From: Symbiodinium natans
Taxonomy: Eukaryota; Sar; Dinophyceae; Suessiales; Symbiodiniaceae
Reading direction: 5' to 3'
NCBI GenBank assembly: GCA_905221605.1
Contig: CAJNDS010000602.1
Location: 250,001 to 314,000, forward strand
Length of the DNA: 64,000 nt
The translations under genes were made by a program, and so were the position numbers. Below, one piece after another: positions 24,801 through 36,800 of this stretch (position 1 is the first letter of the stretch; every line of letters begins with the position of its first letter). The notes under the pieces were generated by a model. It was not told the origin of the DNA and did no database searches. It was given only the letters and a program-made list of their open reading frames with translations.

Positions 24801-27800
24801 AAACTCGCCTCAGGACCCATCTCGAACAGAGTGAATTTTCCCTTGCTAACCTCAGGGTTGTGTACGATCAAAACAGGGAAACCCAGCTGGAATTCTTAGG
24901 CAACGAATTTAGAGAGCAAATGCAGTATGAAGAGAACATGTTCACATATGCCATGCATGAAGAAGAGAGTGCATGTGATGTCTTGATTCAGGAGTTGGCT
25001 GAGTCGAACCAGCGTTTGATGGTTGAGCTTGATGAGGCTAAGGCAACCGCTACAGCGTCATCTAGCCTGCCGAAAGGTGGTGCCGAGCACCAGCAGGCTG
25101 TTCCCATGGCCTCAGCACCTCCACCGGGTTTGAACACTGCCGAAGCAAGCCCCCCGCAAGGGGGTGCCGCATGCGGTAATGCACATGTCACGCATGCTGA
25201 TTTGCCAAATCCGTTGCAGATTCCAGAGAGCATGAAGGGTCTCTTTGAGAGACGACCCCAGAGGTTTAATCTGGGGGCATCTACTCCTGTTTCGCAGGCC
25301 CCTAATGAAGTGCATGAAGCGATTGCAAAAGCGCTCAAGGACTTTGCTACCAAGGATGAGACGAAACCTAAGACTAAGGAAGCCGAGACAGTGAAACTTC
25401 CGGATTTTCCCTCAGCGGAGACGTACAGATCATGGAAGACGGCAGTGCGTGAGGCTGTTCGAGCAGCATCTGATCACCCTGATGAAGCATTTGCGTGGAT
25501 TCAGCAGGTGTACGCAAAGGGTGCTTCGCTAGATAGCCTCAACGATGTAGGGAAATTCCTCACGCTAGACACCAAAATCCTTGCAGCATTGTCTAGGGTG
25601 GCGAAGGGCGAGCTTGCGAGACAAATACTCAACTACAAGGAGACGGAGGCCACCTGTGGTAGAGCAGTGAGAGGTAGGCAAGTGCTGTTAATGTTTGAAG
25701 CCTACTTTAAAACCAACGAAGAAGTTGGCTCCCTCTACTCGGTCGAAGACCTCTTGAAAGTGGCACTGATCAATGATGACCTCGCTACCTTCGTGCATAA
25801 CTGGGATTCAGTGATTGCTGGACTGTCGCATCCTCCAGACGAAACCACTTTGCGAGACATATTCCTTCGTGAGCTTCGCAAGTCCCATCGTTTGAAGTAT
25901 GATCTCGACATTTACGATCGGGCTCGTGAGGGGACCCCTGAGCACACCTACAAGTTCCTCATGGAAAGCATCAAGAATCTCCTCACACGAGAACGAATTA
26001 GGAAGAACAGGGACAAGATTGCTAAGGCCCATGGCGCAAAGTATGGTGCACCTGCCCCTCCTACCCCTGCGAAGCCGTCGGCGCCCGCTCCCTCGGAGCG
26101 ACGACAGCCATCCAGAGGACGTCAGGGTAGGCAGGTTTGCATGTTGTTTCAGAAGGGTAAGTGTAAGTTTGGGGAGCGTTGCAAGTATGAACACACGAAA
26201 GACCCCAAAGCATCCTCAAGGGAGAGATCTCCCAACCGGCCTAAGTCAGGTTCTCGCGAGAGAGAGAAGAGCAACAGCAAAGATACCTCCAATATCCCAT
26301 GCGTATTTTATGCCAAGGGTACTTGCAGGAATGGGGACAAATGCAAGTTCTTGCACAAGGACAAGTCCGCATCGCCCTCTGTCCCGGCCAAGGCTAAGGC
26401 ACGTGCACCCTCCCCGGCTAAGCGAAGGCCGAGCCGGAAGAAGAGGACAGAAGCTAAAGCAGCTGCCTGTTGCGTGTACGCCTTAGCCGCCCGAAAGGGT
26501 GAGCCGGATGGTAGGCATGCAGACACATGGCGTCTTGATGAGAAGTCACTCACGCTGTCTAGGGAACATGTTGTTCTGAGAAACAACTATTTTATTCCCC
26601 AAAGCTGCCCCGTTCCAGCATGGAGAATCAAGTCTGTTGCGAGCATCACCATGAAGCTGAAAACCGGCGAAGAGCGAACGTTACAGTACAATTGGAAAAC
26701 GTGCGACAAGCAAGCACCTCTGCCCAATTGGACGGGCGTTACGAGTTTCAAGCTGAAGCCCAAAGACATGAGTGTGTGTTTTGAAAGGCACCCTGAGATA
26801 CACCCAGTTGAAAGCGTCGGAGATGGTTGGAAATTTGTTCCCCATAAGCGCAAATGTGTGGCAAGGTTCAAAACCAACGCTGATTGCCCTATGTCCGACC
26901 CTGGTGATCTTCAGTGTGCAGTCATCAACGCACAAAATCTTGAGGCCTCAGTGTACTCGGAACTCCATGGTGAAAAGACAAAATGCAAGCATCGCTGCTG
27001 CAAGCCTGATTTCGCTTGTCGGCATTGTGCAGCAGGAAATGTAATGTCAGGAACTGCCGCTCCAGCGCGCAAGGAACTTCAGAGCTTGGACATCATTGCC
27101 GATACGGGAAGTGAAGAGGACCTTATCAGCTCTTCGGACTTGAGAAAGTGTTTCGAAGGGGTCGGTAGAAAAGTCGACGCAACGCCAGTCAACCTTCACA
27201 CGGCCAATGGCATCGTGGAGGCATCGTCCAGGACAGAAGTCGAGGTTCCGTCAATGAATGGCAGCCTGGAATTCGTGGAACTCCCGGATACCCCACCGGT
27301 TTGCTCTGTGGGAAAGAAGTGCATGCAGCAAGGGTACGGTTTTTACTGGCCTCCAGGGCAAGTTCCGTACTTCGTGAAGCCCGATGGCCAGAAGCTCACT
27401 TGCACGCTACGGGGGAATGTTCCAGTGTTCAGCAGTATTGGGAATGATTCCGGACACCCAGCTGCTGTAGCGCATCGCGATGAAGGTGAACGAATGGCGC
27501 CCACCTGCTCCTTGCAGCAGGATTTTCACGCATAAGCTGCCCGAAAGGGCATGCCGCAGCAGCCGGACCACTTCCAGGAGCTCCAGACGGTGTAGTCCCG
27601 GTACCTGCGGCGGACGAGGGAGATCATCCACCATGGCTGGCAGAGATCCTAACCAAGGATCCCCCTCTTGAAGGCATGAAGAAAGAGCAACTGTTGAAGG
27701 CTGGATGGGTTACTGTGAATGGTGATCCCCACGTCAAGGTTGCCCATAACCCAAAGACCTTCAGAACACCTGCACCTCGCTACCCCAAGTATCGAATTCG

Positions 27801-30800
27801 TTCCACCTGGGGATACAAAGATGGCGAGTGGAATCAGCTGGAGAACAAGGTCAACATGGACGAGCTCGACGCCGTCTACGGGAAGGTACCTGAGGGTACC
27901 GACATGACCATCACTGTCTTTACCATGCCTGATGGCGGTGAAGATGTGCCCGATAGCGACGTTGAGGCCCACATTCCAAAGTCGAAGAAGGACGAGGCGT
28001 CTCTAAGAGCTGAAGCGGAATCCGTGCAGCATCTTTTGAGTCATCGTCCAAAGAACCCTTTCTGTCCGGTATGTCAACGAGCCAAAATGTATGCTCCGCA
28101 TGCCAGAAGAAAGGGAGGTTCTAGCACTGTGCACAGCAAGGGGTTCGGTGACCACATCACCATCGACCACATCATCACGAAAGACGCCAAGGACTACGGA
28201 TTCGAAGGACAAACTGTAGCACATGTTGTGAAGGATGTCTTTACGAAGTTCCGTTATGTTTACCCGGCCGACAACAAAAGTGGTGAGCAGTGTTACGAAG
28301 ATTTACTGCACTTTTTCGAGGTCGATGATAATGTTAAGGTTGTTTACTCTGACAACGCTCATGAGTTCGACTACGCGGTTAAGCAACTCCAAGCTAGGCA
28401 CAATACATCCAGGGAGTATGTGGATCAGAACAAAGCAGTGATCGAGCGTGAAATACGAACGATCTTGGAAGGTACGCGTGCCAATTTGGTACAATCTGGC
28501 TTACCTGATCAGTTCTGGCCACTTGCATCCCAACATCACGCTATTTCTTTGAACGTTAGTAAACGTCTTGACAACGGTTTAGTGCCATGGAATCAAAGGT
28601 TCGGGAGCGACTTCCAAGGGGTCCTTGTTCCCTTTGGGGCTAAGATTTTGTACTGGGCCGACCCCAAGCAAAAGCAGCCCAAAAGGTCAAAGTTTGCGGG
28701 GACGGGTATTGAAGGAATTTTCCTCGGGTATCATATCCAGCCTGGCTTCGTCTTCAAGGAAGAGTACTTAGTTGCTCCTTTGCAGGGAATCAACGAGGCC
28801 ATCGAGAATGACGCCTTCAGGACTTTCAGGGCCAAAAGGCTTGAACTCCTGGAAGGGAAGTTCCAGTTCCCATTGTTACAGGATCCTGAAGCTCTGGGAA
28901 ACCAGAAGCCGCCCGAACTCGATGATCAACATCACAACGCCGTTGAAGAAAGAAACCCGCATCAAGAAGAAGAAGAAGATTTCGAAGGGGGAGTGGGACC
29001 ACTCGATGAAGGAGATCGGCCATTAGGGGGGTCAGCAAGGGACGACATCGTCTATCCTGCACGATATGATCCTCTAGATGATGTACCCTTCTCAGTCCGA
29101 GAGAGACTGGCACCTGCAACTCCATCGTTCAAAACAAAAGACGGAATCGGCATTCCGTATGGCTATCGCTGGGATGGGGAGAGACTGATCAAGCAAAAAG
29201 GCCTTTCCTCGCTTCCGGGCGTTCAAGCCAAAGTATGGAGCAAGCTGACCGTCGAAGAAAAGCACAAAGCGCTTGCAGAACATCAAGCTTCAAAGCAAGC
29301 CAAGGTCGACGAGGACTACAACCAGGCGATAAAGCACGTTCCAGCAATGCCGGTGTTGTATGGGAAACCCGAAGACCACCGAAAGAAAATGTGTTCCCTC
29401 TACGAGTCTAAGCTCCTGGAGATTGCCCAGGACATGTACGCGGTCGTCGCCAAGATCCTGTCTGCGAAGGAGATTGAATCCAGTCCCGAAGCGCAGGCTG
29501 CCCTCGACAAAGAGTGGAAGAAGCTTGTTGATAAGGGTTGTTGGGTAGAGAAACGAGTGAGAGAGTACGATTCCGTTGCGGCAGAAGCACGAAAAACCAA
29601 TGAGAAAGTGCACTTCGGGAAGATCTTCGAAATCGGGACTCTAAAAGGTTCTGAGTTGAAGGAGAACGACCCGAACCGCCGTTACAAGGGTCGGTCAGTG
29701 TTTCAGGGCAACAAGGTCTTGGATGAGAACTCTGATCATGCTCTCTTCGCAGAGATGTCGAGCAGTCCTGCTTCTATGGAGGCGGGCAAAATATTGGATG
29801 TCTTTGGATCTCAGCCCGGCTTCTCGATTCAGCAAGCGGATGCACGACAGGCGTATACGCAGGCTCTCTTCACTGGGGTTGAAACTTGGGTAAGGCTCCC
29901 TCGCAATAGATGGCCAAAAGGCTGGAGGTCTATGAAGGACCCGGTCGTTCCCCTGAAGTTGGCTCTTTATGGGCACCCAGATTCAGGGGGGATATGGGAA
30001 CGTCATTGCGAGACTGAGCTCAAGAAGGTGGGATTCGAGCCTGTGCTCACTGACATATGGAAGAGCGTGTTTTACAACGCCGATTTGGAGCTCTTAATGG
30101 TTATTTATGTTGACGACTTTAAACTCGCTGGACCTACGAAGAACATCCAGAAAGGCTGGGAATCTATTGCAACAGTAATAGACATGGATCCCGCTGAGGT
30201 GATTGGACGTTACTTCGGATGTCAACACATCGAGGAAAAGAACGTCACGCTTTCCAAAGAGCACCACCCTTTTCACTATGTCTTCGAACCCGAAAATGAA
30301 ACTGCAGCCCCAGCTAAGATTGCTGAGGACAGGTGGGACGTAATCCCGGAAGTCATGCTTGCAGTTCGGCACCATAGCTATCCCAGAAAGAGGTTGTATA
30401 TGCCCACTGAAGAAGATGTTCAAATGTTCCCTACGATTGGACCTCAAAGATACACCTTTCAGGCTGCAGATGGGGTGACAGAAGAACACCAAGACAATAT
30501 GAACATCGCTAGGGACAAATGCTTCAAACAGTGGTGGACAGGTACGACGTACTTCGACCTCGCTGCCCGGGGGCCTGAAGAGTTCGGTCTGGCTGTTGCA
30601 GCTGCCCGAAAGGGTAAGTCGGTTCGAAACAAGGCCGAGGCAAAGAAGGAGGTCAAACAGAACAAGTTCGTTACTCTTTCAAGGGATCAGGAGGACAAGC
30701 CGGGCTCTATGACTAAACCGGTTACAAGAATCACCTATGACATGAAGGATTTCTTGCATTCTTGTGTGGATCGCTACTGTGAATTGGCAAAGGTGGATCG

Positions 30801-33800
30801 TAGCTCGTTGAAGCCAGTGAGCACACCATTCCATGAACTTCGGACTGCCACTCCTATCGTCAATGAAACGGAGAAGACAGGGCGGCTCCAACCTATTGCA
30901 AGTAAGGTCCTCATGAAAATCCTGTTTGCTGCAAGAATGGCACGATGGGACCTTTTACGAGCAACCCAATCCTTGGCCTCGCGAGTCACAAAATGGAGCC
31001 CAGATTGTGATCTAGCATTACATCGTCTTGTATCGTACATCAATTCCTCTATTGACCTCACTATGAGTGGGTTTATTGGGGATTCGATACATGATTGCAG
31101 GCTCTGGCTTTTTAGCGACGCTGACTTCGCAGGTGAGTATGATTCAAAATCTACTACTGGATGTGCTCTGTTTCTGGTGGGCCCGAACACGTACTACCCC
31201 ATCAACGCCTTCAGTAAGAAACAAACGTCCATAACAATGAGCTCTACCGAGTCTGAAGTGGTGTCGGCTAATCAGGGTGTACGCGCCCAAGGTCTTCCAA
31301 GCCTCAGCCTCTGGTACTTCCTTTGGCGCGGCAAAGCCGACCGCGAGGTTGGGCCGAGGGCTGAGATGAAGACTACGAACAATTCTGTTGTGGCACGCAT
31401 AGACCCTGAACTTGATGAGATTCGGTATGGCACTACCAGACCCGATGGCATGTCTATTGCAGATATCAATGGTTTGCACGTTCAGCTTCCCAAATGTTTT
31501 CAGATTAGGCATTTGGAAGACAACCAAGCGACCATTACTCTGCTGTTATCAGGGCGTGCAGGTGTGCTTCGACATACAGATCGCACACAAAAGGTTAGCT
31601 TCGGATGGCTCCGTCAGCAATATGAAGAAGGACATTTTCGCCTCCTCAATGTTGACACCAGCGAGCAAGTTGCAGATGTGTTCACAAAGCCTTTTACGGA
31701 GCGAACAAAATGGATACATGCGTTGAAGCTCATTGCTCACACCTACAAGTCGGTCGACCCTCAAGCCGGAAGAAATTCCGTGTCGAAATCTGTTCCCGCT
31801 GCTCCGAAGTCGGTGTGCATTACCACAGAGCAACTGGAACACGTTGCAAAACTGCTTCGCCGAGCTGACCGCTATGATTTCGAAGATTTCGAGCAGGTCG
31901 CCGAAATGATGTACGACAACCTTCGTATGTCGAGCTCAAGACTTCGCAGTGTTGTTCGTTCCGGCACCGAGTTGGCTCCCAAATACTTCGTGTTTGGGCT
32001 GTGGACACATGGTGGGTGCTTCGGCCTAACAAAGCGTACTGGCCAAATGTCCCAACTGTGCCGCTACATAAATGGTTTCATCCGCAAGCACGCTCCAAAG
32101 CATTTTACCTGGACTTCGTTTGTCATCAATTTTATGGGCAGGGCTGGCGTTCACAGCGACAAGTTTAATCTCAGAGGAAGCCAAAACTGGTCCTTCGGCT
32201 TCGGTCCCTATCAGGGGGGCGAGCTCTGGGTGGAGGATCCCGACCAAAGAATGGACGCTTTCACTGACAAAGACGGAAAGACCTGGTTCGGCCGTAACCT
32301 TCAAACTTGTCGAAAACCCGTGCTCCTAAACCCTCACCTTCGACATGCTGTCCAACCCTTTACAGGAAACAGGCATTCTCTCATTGCCTACTCATCAGGG
32401 GGGTGGACAAAGCTGGGTGACGATGACAAGCAACTCCTGCAAGACACTGATTTTAGGACGCCCCGGGCTCAGTTGAAACATGCGTGCGTTTGTTCATGTG
32501 CATCCCCTCACGATGAGGGGGGTAAAAGTCCCAAAACCACTCCCGAAACGGTCGCGTCGGTTTTGCGCGCATCGATCGGGAACGCACAAACATACACCAC
32601 GTGCACAAGTGCTTCGGTTGAGCCTGCTGTACCGACTCTCTCTGTGCTAGCTGGCTCTCTCCAAGTGGTCAGCAGTATTGAGGCACTAGGAACAATGTCG
32701 CGATTGGTCGCCCATGGTGCGGGCTACTCCTGCGATACTGGCATGGAGGGCCGACCTTTGGCACTGCAAGCACATCTCAACATGCTCGTCAACGCCGGAC
32801 TGAGCGTGGAGTACTTGCAGCTCCAGGCGGGGAAGGAGTATGACGCGCTACTCAAGTCCTATGAGGTCTTCCCCCCACAGACCATCGCCAGCCTCAGCCT
32901 CAATGACCCCGAGATTCCAACGCCGAATCTGCTTAAGCTGGCTCGCATCTCGAACGAGGGTCTCAGCAAGCTCCAGCCAACCGAAAGGTTGCGCCGAAGT
33001 CGCTTTCTGCTAGTGGTGACGGACTCAGTCACATCCCTTGGGCGACAGAACTCCAAGGGGCAATGGAAATTCTCCATTCCCGAAGAGGAGATCTTCATGG
33101 CAGCACTGACCCTCAGGTACACGAGCGATAAACTCCACATGTGCTGGGGAAAAACGCTTTCGTGGCTCACTTGGCAGGTGCAGGAGGAGATCCAGGCAAT
33201 CCGTGCCAAGTATGGGTCGGAGTGCGAGATCGATGTGATCGTTTGGTGGTCAGGAAATGAAGTTGCTGGACGACGAGGATGCATCCCCACGCGGCTCGCT
33301 CCGGGCGCGGCATATTCGACCTCCCAGACCTCGGCAGAAGATGTTGCGAGGAAGGTGAGGCGCTGCGCCGACGCGCTAGCCACCCTAGCGGGTGAGCCGC
33401 ATATCGGGTTTGTCCGCATCGTTGGCAACGTTGACCACGAGACCTACAACTTGCATCCCGCGTACAATGAATTCATCTCCAAGATGTTTGATGAATTCAC
33501 GAGTCGCGGATTGCAAGTTCAGAACGCCACATCCCAGGCAATGAAGCTGTCCTATTACGATGATTTTCATCTTTGGGATACCCCCGAAAACCGCAAGCAG
33601 ATCCAAGACTACATCTACACCACGGCGCTCCTTGGCGACCTAGAAAGGGAAGCGTCACGGTATGCAGATGTTCTGGATCGACTAGGAGATCTTTTCCCCT
33701 ACGTCGAGGTGGAAGGCGGCTACAGGATGGACAGTGCAGCAGGTCGTGAAGCCCTACGCCTCTACAAGGAGGTGGTTGAAAGCGGCAGAAAAGACCTGAA

Positions 33801-36800
33801 GGTCCACAAGATCAAGGCGCCCGTGCCCGTGAAGATCAGCAAGGAAGACACCTGGTGGGAGGTCCCCGACGCTAACACTGCGCATGAACCAGTTGCCGCA
33901 CCCGCTCAGCAAGACAAGACGATCGCCCGATCCGAGGTGGAATACCCTGTGGTTTCGGACGTATCGGAGATCGATGAGGTCAAGGGTGAAGTCGTCCAGG
34001 CCGAGTCAGAGAAGGCTGAGTACCTTCCCCTGAACGAGGTCGTGCTCGCCGATGATGGGGATTACCGACCTCCCCTGGCGTCAGACGGCCGGGCAACAAG
34101 CGCAGCTACCCGAAAGGGTAAGTCGTCGGGGCAAAGCGAGGATGTCTACGCCCGCGAGATGTACCAGGACGCGTCCAAAACCCATGGTGGAGAGGAAAGC
34201 CTGGAGCAGGACCTCCCGATGACCGGTTACTGGTACAACGGGGAGCTCCACGACCTTGAGCCTCTGCCAAGTGCCGATCTCCGCAAGTATGAACAGCGGG
34301 TGAACTTCAGGCACGGCGACCTCAAGCTGCTCAGCTTGCTCTTGAGGGGACACCAGAATGACTGGTATGGGCTGGACTTCGACATCGCCATGTGGACGGA
34401 TGTCGATAAGCTCCTGGACCGCTTCAATGAAGCAACTCGTCGAAAATGGGGCGTAAGACAGCTACTGCAGGTGACAGCGCAGGACAAAAAGAGGAGGTTC
34501 GAGATTCTTGGGATCCGACACGAGATCAGCAGCAGCCTGAATCTCTCCCTCTTTCCTGTGCGGATCAGAGCAGTCACCGGCCACTCGGAGAAAGTGATGC
34601 GCATCGAGTCAGACGAGTTCCTTGCCCGGAGGTTTCTCACCGATGAGAATTTGGATGTCGCTCCACAGGTCGTATACCACCGCACGGATGCGAAGAGCGT
34701 GGAGTTGATTTTGAAATCCGGGATCAAGGTTGCTGGCGGCAGAAAGGGCGGGCGTGCCCATGCGTACTTCTCACCTACCACCCTCAAGGACGAGAAGTAC
34801 ACTTCTGGAAGTACACTTCTGGACTCAGGTCTCAGCCGTTCCAGATTGCGGTGAACCTGCATGAAGCCCTCCGAGATGGCCTCGTCTTCTTCGAGAACAG
34901 TACCCGCGGGATCTTGACCCGTGCAGTCGTTGGCCCTCAGTATATCCTGTCATGTGTGGACACCAACACGAACAAGGTGATCTACGCAAGAGCGGGAGAG
35001 GCCCAGCCTGCAGCCACCCGAGAGGGTGAGCCGGATACTGTTGAACAAGCCTCCTCGAGCTCAACAGTCAAAGCCTTGGCGTCAAGGGCTGTCCCAGAAG
35101 ACCAACCCAAGCGAGTCAAGGGCACTGTTGGCGCTTTCATCGAGGCAAAGAAGGCGAGGATCGAGGCTGCTGCGTTGGAATCCATTGAAGAGCAAGAGGA
35201 GGAGTCGGTGGATGACCAAACGCAGCCTGCACAGGAGGTATCCGACACGGAAGAGGCAGAGAGCGACAGCGAAGCCCCATACGGGAGCTATCCATGCTCG
35301 GCCTGCCAACGCATCGTCCTGCTTGGGCAGCGCTTTTGCATGACATGCGGTGAAAACCAGTTCCCGGAGTCCAACAAGGCAAGCCGTCAGTACTCCTCGT
35401 TCCAGCAAAACCGTCGCACCACACTCCTCAAGCTGACGTACAATGCTCGGAATGACGATCTCCTGGGACACCTCCGTGGCATCGCAGAAAAGTTCAGCAA
35501 ACAGCGGGGCTCAGTCTCCCTGGATGCGCTGATCATACGCGATGCCAAAGACAAGTTCCAACGTGCGAGAAAGCTCAAGTTCGACTCCATTGCTGATCGG
35601 TTGGAACGTGATGCCACCTTCTTCCTGCAGATGATGAGGAACGGGATCACGGTTCAGGATGCGTGCCGAATGGACCTCCTGGTGAAGGCCGTGCTCCCGG
35701 ACCCAGGCCGCACAGAAGAGCAGCGGCTTCTGCAGGCGGGGTCGAACTACCTCAGCGGAGCTTCCCGAAAGGGAATGCCGGGCAAGTTGGTTTACTATGG
35801 CGATGCGCCAATGGATGGCCTAAAATCGGCTGGACTGATTGACCAGTTCTCCGAGAACCCCATCGGGATGGCCTACGGCGGCGCCTTCATCGGCTTCAGC
35901 TTCTATGCCGATATCGCCACCCGCTTGTCCGGTGCCCGCACGATCTACAGCTTCAACGGCATTGTGGAAATCAAGCATGAAACGCCGGAAGGCATGATTG
36001 CCGAGCTGCAAATGCTGGCAGCCGAATGCATCCACTCTGCCGAGGAGCAGGAAAGAATCACCGCCTACCACGCCGCCAAGAATCGAGAGACGGCACAGCA
36101 GCGAACGGAGGCTGCCACTACTACCCGTCCATCGACGCAGAGCGCCTCATCAAGGGACACAGCTGTTCGTGAAGCACCCTGGCATCAAGGGCAAGAACAG
36201 TGGTGGTCAGACCGTGAATGGCGCGAGTGGCGTGAGTGGCGTGAGCCAGCTAGTCAGGGTTGGGGCTCATCCCGCTGGAGCAGTCAGCGCGGATCGCAGT
36301 GGTGGAGCCGCTGAATGCCCATTTTGTATGCACAATAGCTCAAGTTTTGCTTTCCCTTCACCTTTGTTTCGGTCATAGCGGGTGGGACAACATGGGCCAC
36401 CCGAAAGGGTGTGTCGTAATCCTCTGTCCACCTTAGCTTGTGCCAAGCACGGTGAGGGGGGTGTAGTTTTTCATGGAGGAATTACACTCCTTTTGCGAGC
36501 TGTGCATACTATCGCTTTACCCTTGACTGTGGCTCAAGTTGCCGATAAAAAGAGGCGTACTTAACGGTTTATTTGTTCCCTCATGTGCTGACCTGAAAAC
36601 TTCAATTCTTAGGGTTTCCAGCATGTGGGGTTTAGGGTTTAGGGTCCAGGGTTTAGGGGCATGTGGCCAGGTCTGCATGCAAGAGATGGAGAACGACAAG
36701 AAGCACGTAGAGAAGCTGCCGGGAGCTTTGATCTAAGCTGCAGACCCTTGGGTTCAGGGTCTCGGGACCTTACGACACCTTGTAGAACTCTTATTCCCTG

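Larger units (their letters stand above)
32880..33640 (+). other. SGNH/GDSL hydrolase-like domain in pol
   Basis: Residues about 1735-1985 of pol. [11 protein letters not shown] gives the nucleophile block (GDS changed to TDS, Ser1784). [11 protein letters not shown] gives the Asn block, and YYDDFHLWD gives the D-x-x-H block in the expected order. Esterase domains of this fold are known in some CR1-like LINE retrotransposons. The first Gly of GDS is missing and the assignment is by motif only. Confidence 0.5.
24196..36604 (+). mobile_element. Complete Ty1/copia-class LTR retrotransposon in nfs1 intron 17
   Basis: It is bounded by identical 143-bp direct repeats starting TGTAG and ending CTTCA, inside a 5-bp target duplication ATTCT. 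A primer-binding site follows the left repeat and a G-rich purine tract precedes the right one. Gene order is Gag-protease, then integrase before reverse transcriptase before RNase H, which is the copia order. About 1,000 residues of extra domains and a third ORF follow. Identical LTRs point to a recent insertion, yet a 14-bp duplication breaks the third domain of the extension. The LTRs are very short for the class. The sense strand matches the direction of the host gene. Confidence 0.96.

Noticed and set aside
26485-35780. The RKG-like peptide at hairpin sites as a protease cleavage motif only
   Set aside because: Copies in the gag-pol spacer and 3' UTR, and copies in other codon phases, keep the RNA pairing but not the peptide.
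34851-36314. Third ORF as an independent gene starting at GTG
   Set aside because: Its first residues complete the Tpt1-like domain and a 14-bp duplication explains the frame break, so it is treated as a continuation of pol.
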